From positions 558,001 through 622,000 of the forward strand of contig BDSI01000050.1 of assembly GCA_003117195.1 (NCBI GenBank): a DNA stretch of 64,000 nt, written 5' to 3'. The notes beneath the pieces are model-generated. The model was not told the origin of the DNA and made no database searches. It worked only from the letters and a program-made list of their open reading frames with translations. Shown here in pieces: positions 46,700 through 58,682 of the stretch. This DNA comes from Eudorina sp. 2006-703-Eu-15 (Eukaryota; Chlorophyta; Chlorophyceae; Chlamydomonadales; Volvocaceae). Made by a program: the position numbers and the translations under genes. Positions within the stretch are counted from its first letter, which is position 1, and each line of letters starts with the position of its first letter.

Positions 46700-49069
46700 C
46701 TGGTTGGTGCGGGAAGTCAGCGCGGGCGGGTCAAGCAAAGGGTCGCAGGGAAAGGGTCACGAGTTGGGGATGTAGAGGTTGGTGAGGGGCAGATGTGGGT
46801 TGTGGACGCGCGTGTGCAGGTGTGACGGGAGGATGTCCGAGTGAGGGTGGGTTGTGCCGAGGACAGAAGCGAACGCGAGTTACCCCGTGAGACTGCAGGT
46901 CAAAGAGAAAACTGCTACTGGCATGGGCGGTGGCTGGTGAATTGGGTGCGATGCATATAAGCGATGAGCTCTGAGTCGCTGCGTGCTACGTGGTAGAACC
47001 CTCTGAGGACTTATATCTTCGTCTATCTACAATCGTCATACACTTATGTATGCATGTGCGTCTGCGTACAGCACCGTCAAACACTGCCTGTACTCACCTG
47101 CGCAGTGCAGTCATCCACCACCCTTTCCACATCAATTTCTTTCATGTTGGTCTTGAAATGGGTAACTGTTATAGTCGTTAATGAGGTACCACGTTCAGAC
47201 CTGGTGCTCTACCTAGAACGATCCTTGCTCAACATTTCTTGTGCTGCCCCAACTCAGTTGCGCAACTGCGCAACGAAATCACCTGAACCAATCCATGGCA
47301 TTGCGCATCGTTCCTTCCCCGCGTTGGCTCCTAGTGATTGATTCTCCGAAACCATCGTTGTTACGGTAACTGCCGGACTTTACTAATGGCGGTCAACGCG
47401 CCCCGGACCTGTCATCCGTTTGATAAACGCTGTGGAAAGCTAACGCAGCCGGTGCCGATTGTCGCCTTGAACCTGAAGCGACTACGTGCAGGTATGCGGT
47501 CGTGGACATCGGGCGCGGAGTCAAGCTTTACAGGACACCCACATATCACATTAGCTAGCCACGCACAACTACTCCCATGCAAGCTGGATGGCATCATAGC
47601 ACAGGCCGCTCTAACCGGACAACAGCGTCAGCCCATCGACAACTCATCGGTTGCGGTACATGGCGTCGTACACCCGAACACCACCAACCCATTTGCCCGT
47701 GACCGTGGCTATGACGCATCCCCGGACCACCGTAGCACTCCCCAGCGCTGCTAACCGCGTGCCGTGGGAAGCAGTCGGTACCCGGGTGGTGTTGCAGGTG
47801 TCCGCTTGCTTGATTAATAACCCACACCCGTGCACAACGGCACCTTGCGGCTGTCCGAACGAACCGCGAACCTACCATCATTAAAATTAGTCACACCGCC
47901 TGAATTTCGAATGCCCATTGCCTATAAATTTAAGCCAGCTTTACGACATGCAACTTTCGGAAACCCGCCCACCTGCCTGCCCGCCTGCCAGTCAGGCGGC
48001 AAGCATCGGCGCCGAGAAAGAGTGCCCGGCAGAATGCCCCACCAAAGATGCAAAATAAGCTCTCGAAACCTGGCAAGCCCTTGGCAGGCCTCTGCGCAAC
48101 AAACCCCAACAGACGCCATACTGCATGGGCAACGGCCGCCACGGTTAAAAGAGGTCGCTGTTCCCCATGTTTGTCTTGGCTGACCCTGCTGGCTCAGATC
48201 AGCCACGGGCACATCGCCCCATTAGCGTGCGCGGTCAACTTCCGATCAGGGCCGTGACCGCGAGCTCCCAGGGGTACGGGATCTCATCTCAAGCGCTACC
48301 CATCCCCGCACCTCTTCAGTCATGGGCGCCCAGTCTCGAACCCACCGAAGACCCAACCATGCCGATCATGCCCCATCATGGTTACCAGGGCCGCGCGCAG
48401 CACCAGCCCAAGCCCAGCATAAGCCGCAACCGGGCTGTGTGGACCCCCGCACAGCTCTGCGGCCACTCGTCAGCACCACAAACAGACAGACACGACGGCC
48501 CGCAGCGCCCCCACACGTAGGGCCCGAGCAGGTCGCATGATCAAGCTTCCATGAACCCATCATCAAGGTTCCGCGCGTTGAGCGAGCCTTTTACAACCGC
48601 CGCACCAGCCGCCCGCAGCTGCCCTATGGCCAAGGCTGCGGCGCTCTACGCTGAGCGAACAAGGGCGCCGGAGCACAGGCGTCGCGAGCGGCAGTCCGCG
48701 CGCCCGCCGCGCAAGCGCCCCCAGACATTAAGGCGACTGCACCGGTTGAGACAATCCTGTCTTGGTTGCTGCTACAGCTGCCACGACTGCTGGTGACCGC
48801 TGGTATCGAAGGCCGCGCCGACTCCTGCCCACGCCCATTCGCCACGCGCTACATACACGAACACGCCGGCACGTCCGGCACCGTGCGCCCGGCTTGGCCC
48901 GCTTCGTAACCCAAGAGCGCGGCACCCCGGACGTCCAGCAGGTGTGGGGACCCGCAGCAGCCTTGCGAAACTGCCGCCGCCGAGTGTATGGCCGCTGCTT
49001 GCTCCACCGCCGCCGCCGCCATTGCCGCGCTCTTTGTCCACGTGGCAGCCACAGCACAGCGTTGCGCGT
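46700..49069. other. Interval with no recognised gene; should hold the 5' part of the VASt gene
   Basis: About 2.4 kb between the first placed VASt exon and the last NUO9 exon, both on the minus strand. The missing VASt 5' exon(s) and promoter should be here, but no frame shows GRAM or VASt sequence. TTACA at 48591-48595 reads TGTAA on the minus strand, 475 nt past the NUO9 stop, and is a good poly(A) signal candidate. Much of 46.8-48.2 kb is less GC-rich than the genes. Confidence 0.5.
48591..48595 (-). terminator. Candidate poly(A) signal TGTAA for NUO9
   Basis: TGTAA on the minus strand, 475 nt downstream of the NUO9 stop codon, in the expected orientation and at a normal distance for a volvocine 3' UTR. 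Confidence 0.45.
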
Positions 49070-50618
49070 CTACCGGTTCAGGGTGTCCCACGGGCTGTTG
49101 AAGTCGAAGTACCTGTGGGGGTCACCAGGAGGTAGGTCATGGTTGGTCGGTGCGAACAGGAAACGGTGTAGCCAATCCCGCTGGGGGGCCTCTGTTCTTG
49201 TAAGGCCCATGTCTCTTATTTCCAGATGAACAAGAGACATGGGCAGGGTGTCCAGGTGTGGGGCACACGATCCGGGCGTCCCCTTGACTCCCGGCGCTCA
49301 ATCGCCCGCCGAGCGGCTGTACCGCTTAACGCAAGAGGAGAAGGAAGAATGCAAGAGACACATTGCACATCTCATTGCATTTGGGATTGTGCAGATTATG
49401 GGCCCCGTACATGAGGCCCAAGCAGACAGCCTACTCGGCTTCAGGCCCGAGGCCCGAAGCGGCGGAGGCGGCGGAGGCGGGGCCGGCGTACGAGCCGCTC
49501 CTAGCGGTCAAGTTGACGACCCCCTTTCCGAATGCGGACAACCGCTTTCCCTGGACCCAGGCCTTGCATGAGCTGTGTCCAAAGCCCTGCCTGCTTCCGC
49601 CAAGCCATTCTCGACCAGCCCGCGTGCAAATTTGTGATGCCCTCTCTAGGGCGAACCCAGCGATGAACCCAGCCTGGGGTCGAGGTACTTCTCCACAGCA
49701 CAACCCAGATTGGATGCTGGATGGGTATTGGGGTAAAAAAAAGAAATACAAGCCGCCCGGGGATGGGGGTGTGCGATGGGGGGCACCGATACGGGGCACC
49801 GACCTGAACTCCTGCGTCAGCTCCAGCGGCTCCGAGACCACGCGCTTCTTCCCATAGTCGTACCGCACCTCCGAGTAGCCGCTGAGGGGGAAATCCTTGC
49901 GGAGCGGGTGGCCGGTGAAACCGTAATCCGACAGGATGCGGCGCAGGTCGGGGTGCCCCGAGAAGAACACGCCGAACATGTCCCAGACCTCGCGCTCAAA
50001 CCAGTTGGCCGTGTTGAAGATTTTGCTGACCGACGGCACCGGCGTGACCTCGTCCACGCACACCTTGACCCGGATGCGATTGTTCCAGCGAGGGCTGAGC
50101 AGATGATACACCACCTCGAAGCGCGCGTCACGCTCCGGAAAGTCGACAGCCGTAACGTCGATCAGGCACTTGAACTGCGTGTTGACGTGGTCCCGCAGGA
50201 AAGTCATAAGCGGCAGGACGTTTTCCGGTGTTGTGTATATCGTTGGCTCCTGGTACAGGGAGCTGCTCTGTGCAGGGCCCATCACAGCCATTGTAACGAA
50301 CTTCGGAACTGTCTTAATAATGTAGTCCGTGAGCTGCGTCTGGCCAAAGTTCAGCATGTGCGCCGTGGCCACGTAGTCCTTGTCCGCGGTCCTCCGGGCG
50401 TAGGCATAGCCCATGCTGCGGGTCTGCTGCAGCTGCAGAGCAGAATTGTTGCTGGTGCTGGGAATGCTGGCAGACTCTGCCAGGATGGTGGACGCAACGT
50501 CCGCCTGACCGCCAAGTGCGCGCACAGCAAAAGAACGCAGACCCTCAGCCGATCCCTGCTGAAGGCAGCCCGATACAGGCGCCTGCAGCTTAGCAAGCAG
50601 CGACTGTGCGCTCTTCAT
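49070..50618 (-). CDS. NUO9: NADH:ubiquinone oxidoreductase 30 kDa subunit (NDUFS3/NAD9), nuclear encoded
   Basis: Two exons (minus strand), 50618-49804 and 49112-49070, join in phase 2 to 285 residues. ATG 50618 is preceded in frame only by a GTG. The first 90 or so residues are a mitochondrial presequence (MKSAQSLLAKLQAPVSGCLQ, Ala/Ser/Gln/Arg-rich). The mature part is a full Complex I 30 kDa domain: FPERDARFEVVYHLLSPRWN, then the family signature FEREVWDMFGVFFSGHPDLR and RILSDYGFTGHPLRKDFPLS. Exon 2 encodes only YFDFNSPWDTLNR after the split Arg, the normal C-terminus of this family; without it the frame runs into intron sequence. The protein is a core subunit of the complex I peripheral arm. 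In plants it is mitochondrially encoded (nad9); a nuclear copy is the chlorophycean state. It is divergent with the CaMKII-AD gene, starts 310 bp apart. Confidence 0.95.
49239..49409 (+). mobile_element. Ty3/gypsy-like retrotransposon pol scrap in NUO9 intron
   Basis: On the plus strand, antisense to NUO9 and inside its single intron, a short frame reads PLTPGAQSPAERLYRLTQEE then KEECKRHIAHLIAFGIVQ. This resembles the segment just before the reverse transcriptase core of Ty3/gypsy elements (pattern YRLTxxExxEAKxQIxxLLxxGxIRPS). It ends before the catalytic motifs, and no LTR or other pol domain is visible, so it is a dead fragment. Confidence 0.55.
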
Positions 50619-50928
50619 TTTCGGACCTGCGCACACAGTGCACCCTTTTGCCTCCTAGATAATACTAGACACCTCAGCTGTAAAGAAACAGCGCTAAAAT
50701 TGTATGCTGGTCGGCAGGGTTTGGTCGCAAGAATGTCGTGCGAATTGTCGTGCATCTTTTTTCGGGTGATCGATTTTATTTGTGTTCAATGATGACAGGA
50801 ACCTATGAAGTATGCTGCAAAAACGTTTCACCAAAACTAACACAGCGATATCCCTGCAACCTGGGCGTCGGCTTCGCACGATAACAGCTGCAAGTCGGTG
50901 GGCACAGCCTTCCATCAATTCTGACAGA
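50619..50928. promoter_or_regulatory. Shared divergent promoter region of NUO9 and the CaMKII-AD gene
   Basis: The two start codons point away from each other with 310 bp between (193 bp if the CaMKII-AD protein starts at ATG 50812). No TATA box is evident. A bidirectional promoter is inferred from layout only. Confidence 0.5.
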
Positions 50929-52559
50929 ATGGCCGCCGCACAAGAAGTTCTGGCTCTCAACCAGAAGTTGCTGTCTGCGATCGGTGCAGGAGATTATGAT
51001 ACTTACTCGGTAGGTCGAAACTGCTCTACAGGTTGCGCACCCTCCGGCCCCCACCGCACAGCCACTTTGCTCTGCTGGGCGTACAACTTGAGGGTTTAGA
51101 CACATCAGGCCTTATCACTCCAACACGCCATTTGTTTAAGTTGGCCTTACATGAAAAAGGCTGTGACCGGGATCCGTACTGCCCCAGCTTGGGTTGCACG
51201 GGTCTCCGTGCAGCGTGAACCTCCTGTTAGTAGAAACCGCACCGCCCCAGTGCACGGAGTGGACACAACAAACATCCCAAAACTCACCTCCGACCGGCAC
51301 CACCAGGGCACCTGCCCCTTCACTTGTTTAATTGGTGCCCCTTCACTTGTTTAATTATGTCAATGTTGAATTTTCCGCGCCCCACCTCAGGTCTGCGCGT
51401 CTTCCTGGAGACGCGATGCCCAACTTTATGTCAACTACCTTGTCCACATGTGTCGGCTTTCTTGCCGTTCTCCTCTGCATGCGGTCTCAAGCACCAATGC
51501 CGACTTAAATGCCAACAGCTCAAACGATGCGGATGCGGAATCACCCCTTCTCGCATCATCAGGTTTCGGACTTTCTACCATTTAAATACACCCCTCACGC
51601 CCCACCGCGGCCTCGGCCCGCGCCTCCGCCCGCGCCGTCGTCCCCACAACCCACAATCCCCCGGCCTCAATCCCCTCCCTTATACGTTATGCCCAACAGA
51701 AGCTGTGCGACCCTAGCCTGACCTGCTTCGAGCCCGAGGCGGTGGGTCACCTAGTGGAGGGCTTGGATTTCCACAAGTACTACTTCACCATGCCCGGGCC
51801 CGCACCCGCGCTGGACGCCCCCAAGCCCCACGTCCTCAACACCATGGCCTCGCCACACGTGAGTGCCGCACCGTACACATCGCTATCGTTAGTACGGTAC
51901 AAGGAACGCCGTACAAATCCGTACAGGGGGCGACAGCGCGACGCAGCGGCTCTCGTTGGGAACGCCTGTGCTTCGTGTATGACTGGGTCCGTGAGGGGGG
52001 GCGCGCCTCCGCCCGCGCCTCCGCCCGTGTCTCCGCCCGCGCCTCTACGGTTCGGGGTGATGCGCAGGGGCTCAGTTCATAAACCGCAGCAGAGTTGCCT
52101 GTAATTGTTTCGCCGTACGCTAGACTCTCACACCTGTCAAGAGAAGTGGTAGGGTTATATGCTGTGCACCTAGCAACAACCCATCACCCAAGAGCTCACG
52201 CACCGGCCGCCGTCGCTGTCTCACGCGCCAGGGCTGCAGCAAAGTACCGTATCTCGCTGAGGCCGCTTGGTGGTGCGGGCGATCCTGTCCATCGCCTTGC
52301 CTTCCATCGTGGCCTTAGCCTACCCATCGCCTTGCCTTCCATCGCCTTGCCTTCCATCGTGGCCTTAGCCTACCCATTTGCCATTTCGCAGGTCCGGATG
52401 ATCGGGGACAAGGCAGCCGTTGTGTCGTACATTCGGTTGACGCAGAAGATGGTGAACGGCGCGCCGGTGACGGTTCAGGCGGAGGAGACGCGCGTGTGGG
52501 AGAAGAAGGACGACGGGCAGTGGACTCATGTCCACATGCACCGCTCCCTCATCAAGTAG
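50929..52559 (+). CDS. CaMKII association-domain (SnoaL-like) protein
   Basis: Exons 50929-51009, 51700-51858 and 52392-52559 join at phase 0 to 135 residues, the usual length for a stand-alone CaMKII association domain. The sequence runs [20 protein letters not shown], then [46 protein letters not shown], and ends [20 protein letters not shown]; these are the conserved strands and the WxxVHxHRS end of the family. In animals this domain assembles CaMKII into a large ring; in algae and bacteria it occurs without a kinase, and its role is not known. An upstream in-frame ATG at 50812 would add 39 residues rich in Arg, Lys, Thr and Ser (MLQKRFTKTNTAISLQPGRR), which could be a mitochondrial targeting sequence. 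I chose 50929 because it begins at the family's usual N-terminus. Confidence 0.92.
52288..52376 (+). repeat. 50-bp-spaced direct duplication in intron 2 of the CaMKII-AD gene
   Basis: A 39-bp block (52288-52326 and 52338-52376), starting TCCATCGCCTTGCCTTCCAT, is repeated with 50-bp spacing just before the exon 3 acceptor. Confidence 0.9.
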
Positions 52560-53116
52560 TAGGCGTCGCATGTTGCAACGTCGTACGCACGAGACGACGG
52601 GAGGAGGGGATTGCCGCGTGGTCATCAGCCGTCTACTATCTGAGCGTATCAGCTTCTACTTATTTCGTCGGAGTCAACGCTTCGCCGTCTTCATCAATGA
52701 CAACACCGGCATCTGGATCACGATACGTGCGCTGTAGCAGTGTGGATCGGGTGGAGATTCAGATTTTGGGTTTTGAGCCCGGAAATGTTGACGCCGCGTG
52801 GGCCAACGTTTATGGATGCGGTTCGTTCGAGTGCGTAATTGATTGGACCGGAGCAGGGAGTGACGAACACAGATGCGGAAGCGCGCGTGGCGGGCGTACT
52901 GAGGTGCACAGGCCGGGGGGGCAGTTTAGGACATGGGTGTTGTGGCAGGGTCTTGGTGGGGTCTTGAGCGAAGCAAAGGCCGTGGCCTTGGGCCCGTGGC
53001 CTTGGGCCATCCGTGACCTACGTGTGCGCGGTGTACCATGCCTGGCTGTGCACCGTGCACCTGTGCACCGTGCACCATCCAGCACCTCTTCTAGGATGGC
53101 CTGAGAGTACGGTCGT

Positions 53117-53121
53117 TGTAA
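53117..53121 (+). terminator. Candidate poly(A) signal TGTAA for the CaMKII-AD gene
   Basis: TGTAA on the coding strand 558 nt after the stop codon, a normal volvocine 3' UTR length. Confidence 0.45.
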
Positions 53122-53999
53122 TGCTCACTTGCAACGATGATGGCACATATCTCGACGTGATGCGCGCTTTGTATGTGCGCACGGATGGTTAGGAGTTAGG
53201 GTTTAGGGACACGTTTGGAAGTCGTGCTACGGCAATAACAGCGAGAGCACCATCTCCTTGTGCGATACTAGGGAACAAGGAAAGCGCCGTCTTGCAGAGC
53301 GCTGACCAGCGTCATGAACCAGAGCGTTTTCCTGCCTCGTTGCGGTTGGTCAGCCGCTGAGTCCGTCAAATAACGACATGTAGGTCTGGTTCTGTTCGAC
53401 GCCGAATTCACTGCCATTTCCCGACGGCCGACATGTCTTTCCTTACATTTTCGCAAAGCACAGGAAAGGAACCTGAACAGGAGCCCTCGGTCTTTGATGG
53501 TGTTAAGAAACACCGACAAATGCATGATCCATCGGTGTGTCAGAAAATAATTACCAGCAGTCTCAGCAGGGCACGGATGCCATTAAGAAGACCGTCGTGA
53601 GAATAATACTGGAGATTTCTCATCATCCACACCGATGGATTTGAATGCAACCAGCCAACGGTACAAAAAAACATAAGGACGCAAGGCCTCAGACATCCAA
53701 GGAAGGAAAAGCCGCATCAGCTCTCAAGCCCGGCGAAGGCGAAAGCTCTAGACGGGCCCTGCGAATGGTTTCTGAGAGAAGCCCTATTTGGAAAATTCAT
53801 CATCGGCCAAGACTGCAAGGGTGACAAATTGTCCCGTCGTTAGTGTATGGAGTACGAAGCAATGGGCAAAGTGAAAGATGGTGCGTCAATGTGTGGTTTG
53901 CCTCAGACCGCAACTGAGTTGCACCGTCGGCGCAGAGCCACCCATGACCCGCAGTGCAGTCCGAAGACTGATGCGAATGACACGGGCTGCGTGGGTTCA

Positions 54000-54950
54000 C
54001 CAGGTAGGTTCAGTCCTGCAGAGCAGGAACCTGGCTACATCACAGCATGTAACAAGTTGGCTTGCTTCATCATCGGCAGAGGCCACACTCGAGCATACGT
54101 CAGTGTGCTATCAATCGAAGGGGCCGGGTTAAGAGGCTCAGACATTACCGCAATCCCCAAGAATGGGGTACGTTGGGGACAGGAACCCCCAGCGGGTACG
54201 GCATCATCGTCGCCATGTGGAACGCATGTAGACAGCAGAGACGATGCACCAGTGAGAAGACAATGCGTGGTTTTGCACGGCTCAGAACAAGCGCAATCGT
54301 CGAAAGCGACGAAAAAAGGGTCAGGAATCCCTTGCGCATAATGGTTCATCAGGGCCAGGTTAACATGCGTTCGGAAGACAAGAACGGAAGGTGTAGGTTA
54401 GCTCAGAACAAAGCTGATTCGTCGAGAGCGATGTGTATGGGGTCAGGAAACCCTCCAGCCATGACGCGTCATCCTTGCTAACCACCAGTATGGTAAACAC
54501 TCTTGGTATTAAGCGAGTTGGCACAGCTCAGGTCAGGTCTGTGCATCACCCAGAAGAGGGAGACCATTGGGGACAGGAACCCCCTGCAGACCTCGTATCA
54601 TCAATGCAGCGCCAAAAGTCACGATGCACAGCGTAATACCCCATATAAAATATGAATCAACAACCCGCTGCTCGTGCGCAGAAAAACGGCCGACGGCTCA
54701 GATGTAACCCTTCATCACTTCCAAACGGAAGACGTTTGGGGACAGGAACCCCCAGAGGATTCATCATCACTGCCAAGGTAGCAGAGCATGCAATTCAGTT
54801 CAATAAGCATAGTAATGGCTCAGACAGGGTCTCGTAACTTCCACATGGAAGACGTTTGGGGACAGGAACCCCCATAAGACCGTAGCATCACAGCCGTACT
54901 ATGCAAGCGAAAATAGCCAACAAAAATACACAATCAGTAACCTGACCATC
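54000..54950 (+). repeat. Diverged left wing of the tandem array (about seven units)
   Basis: Copies of a unit with core CAGGAA flanked by complementary arms occur near 54022, 54177, 54316, 54436, 54572, 54740 and 54860, at irregular 120-168 bp spacing. Most have GGCTCAGA or AGCTCAGA upstream, a small hairpin before the core and an ATCA/GCC block after it. Sequence identity between units is low, but the order of parts is kept. Confidence 0.75.
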
Positions 54951-56392
54951 ACTTGGCTCGGACACGGTCAACTTCTCCCATGCGGGAGACAGCCAGGGAC
55001 AGGAACCCCTGAAGACCAATCTCTTCACAGCCAGGAGGTAATGCAGTGTGGAATCCCGAAATTCCAAACCCGTTAATGGCTCGGACGCGGTCAACTGCAC
55101 CCATGCGGGAGACAGCCAGGGACAGGAACCCCTGAAGACCAATCTCTTCACAGCCAGGAGGTAATGCAGTGTGGAATCCCGAAATCCCAAACCAGTTGAT
55201 GGCTCGGACGCGGTCAACTGCACCCATGCGGGAGACAGCCAGGGACAGGAACCCCTGAAGACCAATCTCTTCACAGCCAGGAGGTAATGCAGTGTGGAAT
55301 CCCGAAATCCCAAACCAGTTGATGGCTCGGACGCGGTCAACTGCACCCATGCGGGAGACAGCCAGGGACAGGAACCCCTGAAGACCAATCTCTTCACAGC
55401 CAGGAGGTAATGCAGTGTGGAATCCCGAAATCCCAAACCAGTTGATGGCTCGGACGCGGTCAACTTCTCCCATGCGGGAGACAGCCAGGGACAGGAACCC
55501 CTGAAGACCAATCTCTTCACAGCCAGGAGGTAATGCAGTGTGGAATCCCGAAATCCCAAACCCGTTGATGGCTCGGACGCGGTCAACTTCTCCCATGCGG
55601 GAGACAGCCAGGGACAGGAACCCCTGAAGACCAATCTCTTCACAGCCAGGAGGTAATGCAGTGTGGAATCCCGAAATCCCAAACCAGTTGATGGCTCGGA
55701 CGCGGTCAACTGCACCCATGCGGGAGACAGCCAGGGACAGGAACCCCTGAAGACCAATCTCTTCACAGCCAGGAGGTAATGCAGTGTGGAATCCCGAAAT
55801 CCCCAACCCGTTAATGGCTCGGACGCGGTCAACTTCTCCCATGCGGGAGACAGCCAGGAACAGGAACCCCTGAAGACCAACCTCTTCACAGCCAGGAGGT
55901 AATGCAGTGTGGAATCCCGAAATTCCAAACCCGTTAATGGCTCGGACGCGGTCAACTGCACCCATGCGGGAGACAGCCAGGGACAGGAACCCCTGAAGAC
56001 CAATCTCTTCACAGCCAGGAGGTAATGCAGTGTGGAATCCCGAAATCCCAAACCAGTTGATGGCTCGGACGCGGTCAACTGCACCCATGCGGGAGACAGC
56101 CAGGGACAGGAACCCCTGAAGACCAATCTCTTCACAGCCAGGAGGTAATGCAGTGTGGAATCCCGAAATCCCAAACCAGTTGATGGCTCGGACGCGGTCA
56201 ACTGCACCCATGCGGGAGACAGCCAGGGACAGGAACCCCTGAAGACCAATCTCTTCACAGCCAGGAGGTAATGCAGTGTGGAATCCCGAAATCCCAAACC
56301 CGTTGATGGCTCGGACGCGGTCAACTGCACCCATGCGGGAGACAGCCAGGGACAGGAACCCCTGAAGACCAATCTCTTCACAGCCAGGTTTC
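54950..56392 (+). repeat. Tandem array of twelve 123-bp units
   Basis: The core GGGACAGGAACCCC recurs at about 54997 and then every 123 bp to about 56350, twelve times. Units differ by a few bases only (CTTCTCCC or CTGCACCC before ATGCGGGAG; AAACCAGTTGATGG or AAACCCGTTAATGG). 123 is divisible by three, so two minus-strand frames stay open across the whole array (497 and 486 codons); these are a by-product of the period, not evidence of a protein. Confidence 0.95.
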
Positions 56393-58682
56393 TCTAAGCT
56401 CCCCGTCATATTTCCATCTCTACCCTCATCACTCTAATTCATACGTTCGTATTAGTGCGCTCGGTGGAAGAAGAAGTCGTTTTTTGGTTTGGTATAATCA
56501 TGAGGTGTCATAAACAGCCTCTAAGTTTTCGTCACAGCGCATTATATAATCATGACTAGGTGCGTACGTAGATGTGCAGGCCAGTACCCAGGTGCCCATG
56601 ACGGAATGCGTCCACGAACAATCAGCGATACCAGCCCGATACTCTGGCTGCCAGTAAAATGTTAGGTGAAGGGGACATGATACCCACAACACCTGACCGT
56701 CAAGCAGCGTGCAACAATTGATTTGGGTTATGTTAACCAACTTAGTGAATGTCTGGACACAATCGTCCTGAGCCCCCAAGCACGTGAGAGGTCAGGATAG
56801 CGTGCGCCATCAACAGCAGCAAGGAGTTGTTCGGCTCCTTGACAACCGGTCCTTTGGCTCCTTGGAACGGGTTTCGCAGCACATGGAGCTGCAACACCAA
56901 CTGATAAAGAAGCCTTGTATGCAGTGCAATGATATGCTGAATGATGTGATGCGAAGAGCATCGTTCCCGAATGCCTTCCCTATGTGCGAAGCCCTGAGCA
57001 CATCGATACCCGTATTGATCGCTCAGACAGCCAAGGGAAACAGTGAGTTCGTCAACAGGCCGAGGCCCTCGGAAACTCTAGTCCGATATCTGTTTGCTAT
57101 CATCACGGCGTGGTTCTATTTCCTCGTCATCGAATTGGGAACACACCCCGGGAGGCCAGCACCAACCTGACATCGATAGCCAATCTGGAATCCAACGAAG
57201 ATGGGGGGGAGCCGTAACAAACTGGCGTTCGAGAACGTGAGGTAGTAGCCATCTGCGCCGCCCAACGGGCACCCACGAGAAGTTTCAAGTAGCCACAATG
57301 AACCATAAGCTAAATCTCAATCTCGGTCATGCATCGGTCGATCGAGGCCCAATGGTATCCTGTCACGCCCTGCAGGCATCATGCCATATTACACGACACA
57401 CAGTCAGTTACTCGAATGTACAACGAAGTCAGTCGCGCATTGAGTGCGCAATGCGTGCATTCATGGTTGGGTCAGACAGAAGAAACTTGTGTCATCAAAG
57501 TGCCAAAGCACCTCAGAAACACGGACCAAAAGTTTCTACTCATCATGCCCCGTGTCGGCAACAATTAGAGAGTGTGAACATGCAGTGCAAATGGTAGAGC
57601 CGTCCAGACTGGTCAAGGGTCAGTTAATCTGGCTTGCGGACCCGAAGGCCCAATATAAATTTGGGTTGGTGCTTCAGCGTCGATCAGTCGGGGAAAGTGT
57701 CCTCCTTCCCAAAGACCAGAATGGACTGCTGCTGTGTGAATCATGCACATGAAGGTGCCTACTAGGTGGCAACATGGTGGCGGAGGTGCGGAGGTGCACG
57801 ACTGGCGGCGTGTGGCGGCGTGCGGCGGCGGGCTGAAACCGCGCTGACATGGCCATTCAGCATAATGTTGGAATTATTATCGTCATCAGTCTCCGAGTGA
57901 GCTGAGTAAAATTCTCATCACTATGGCTCAAGTGCGGCGGGTGGCAGCGCCGCTGAAAGCATGGTCGGCCGCAAACGCGAGAGTCAGAGCGCAATTGCGT
58001 CAGTCCATCCGCATGGATATCCCCGGCTAAAGGGACCAATAGGACTGGGGCGACATAAATAATCATCATTCTCTTCGCCGGCCGCGGCCCGAAACATGCT
58101 TGCCATGTGCAGCCACCATAGCAGACCCATACGATGAATACGCTAAAACAACTTACCTAATTATATACGTGAAGACACACATCAAGGGTGTCAGCGAAGT
58201 CTCCTTCCGACGAGACCCCGTCGGCGGCTGAGGCGGCTGCGACCCACAATGGGCGCGCGCTTGACGCACGTACAGTTGTTATGTATTTATCATACAATCA
58301 ACAGAGGTAAATGGATAGCATAATGATTAGCATGGGTCGGCGCCGGCTTTTTCAAGACAAAGCCTTCAAGGGTCTTATGTTTGGTCTCGGAGTCGCTTCT
58401 TGAACTAGAGCAGGAAGGGCACAATGCCGTGCCATGAAGTGAGAAACATGGAATGGATATGTGTTGCTTTTCGATTGGAATTGTGCGGAGTGTTTCGGGG
58501 ATGATGCTCAACAACTCGACCGTTGCTCCCGTCGTTTCCTGTGGCCGAAACTTTTGCTGGTTTCAATGTACCGTGATATCGTTCGCATAGTACAGTATTG
58601 TGAGCAAGAGAATTGAGCCACCGTTCTTGCGAAAGGGTCAAACCGGTCTGGACGCCGGTCTACCTGGACTACTTTTGCAACT

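Larger units (their letters stand above)
52560..58682. other. Less GC-rich, gene-poor region containing a tandem repeat array
   Basis: About 6.1 kb between the CaMKII-AD and DZIP1-like genes. Clearly lower GC than its flanks. TGTAA at 53117-53121 is a poly(A) signal candidate for the CaMKII-AD gene, 558 nt past the stop. The array and its diverged left wing occupy about 53.9-56.4 kb. 56.4-58.7 kb has short frames with no recognisable domain; one (56784-57170) ends in a hydrophobic stretch but starts without ATG and shows no coding bias. Confidence 0.55.

Noticed and set aside
54950..56392. CRISPR-like array
   Set aside because: Whole 123-bp units are nearly identical with no unique spacers, and the DNA is eukaryotic.
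54888..56409. Two overlapping minus-strand open frames of 497 and 486 codons made of 41-residue repeats
   Set aside because: The 123-bp period is a multiple of three, so any stop-free unit gives a long frame in more than one register. Left-wing units have other lengths that break the frame, and conservation there follows hairpins, not codons.
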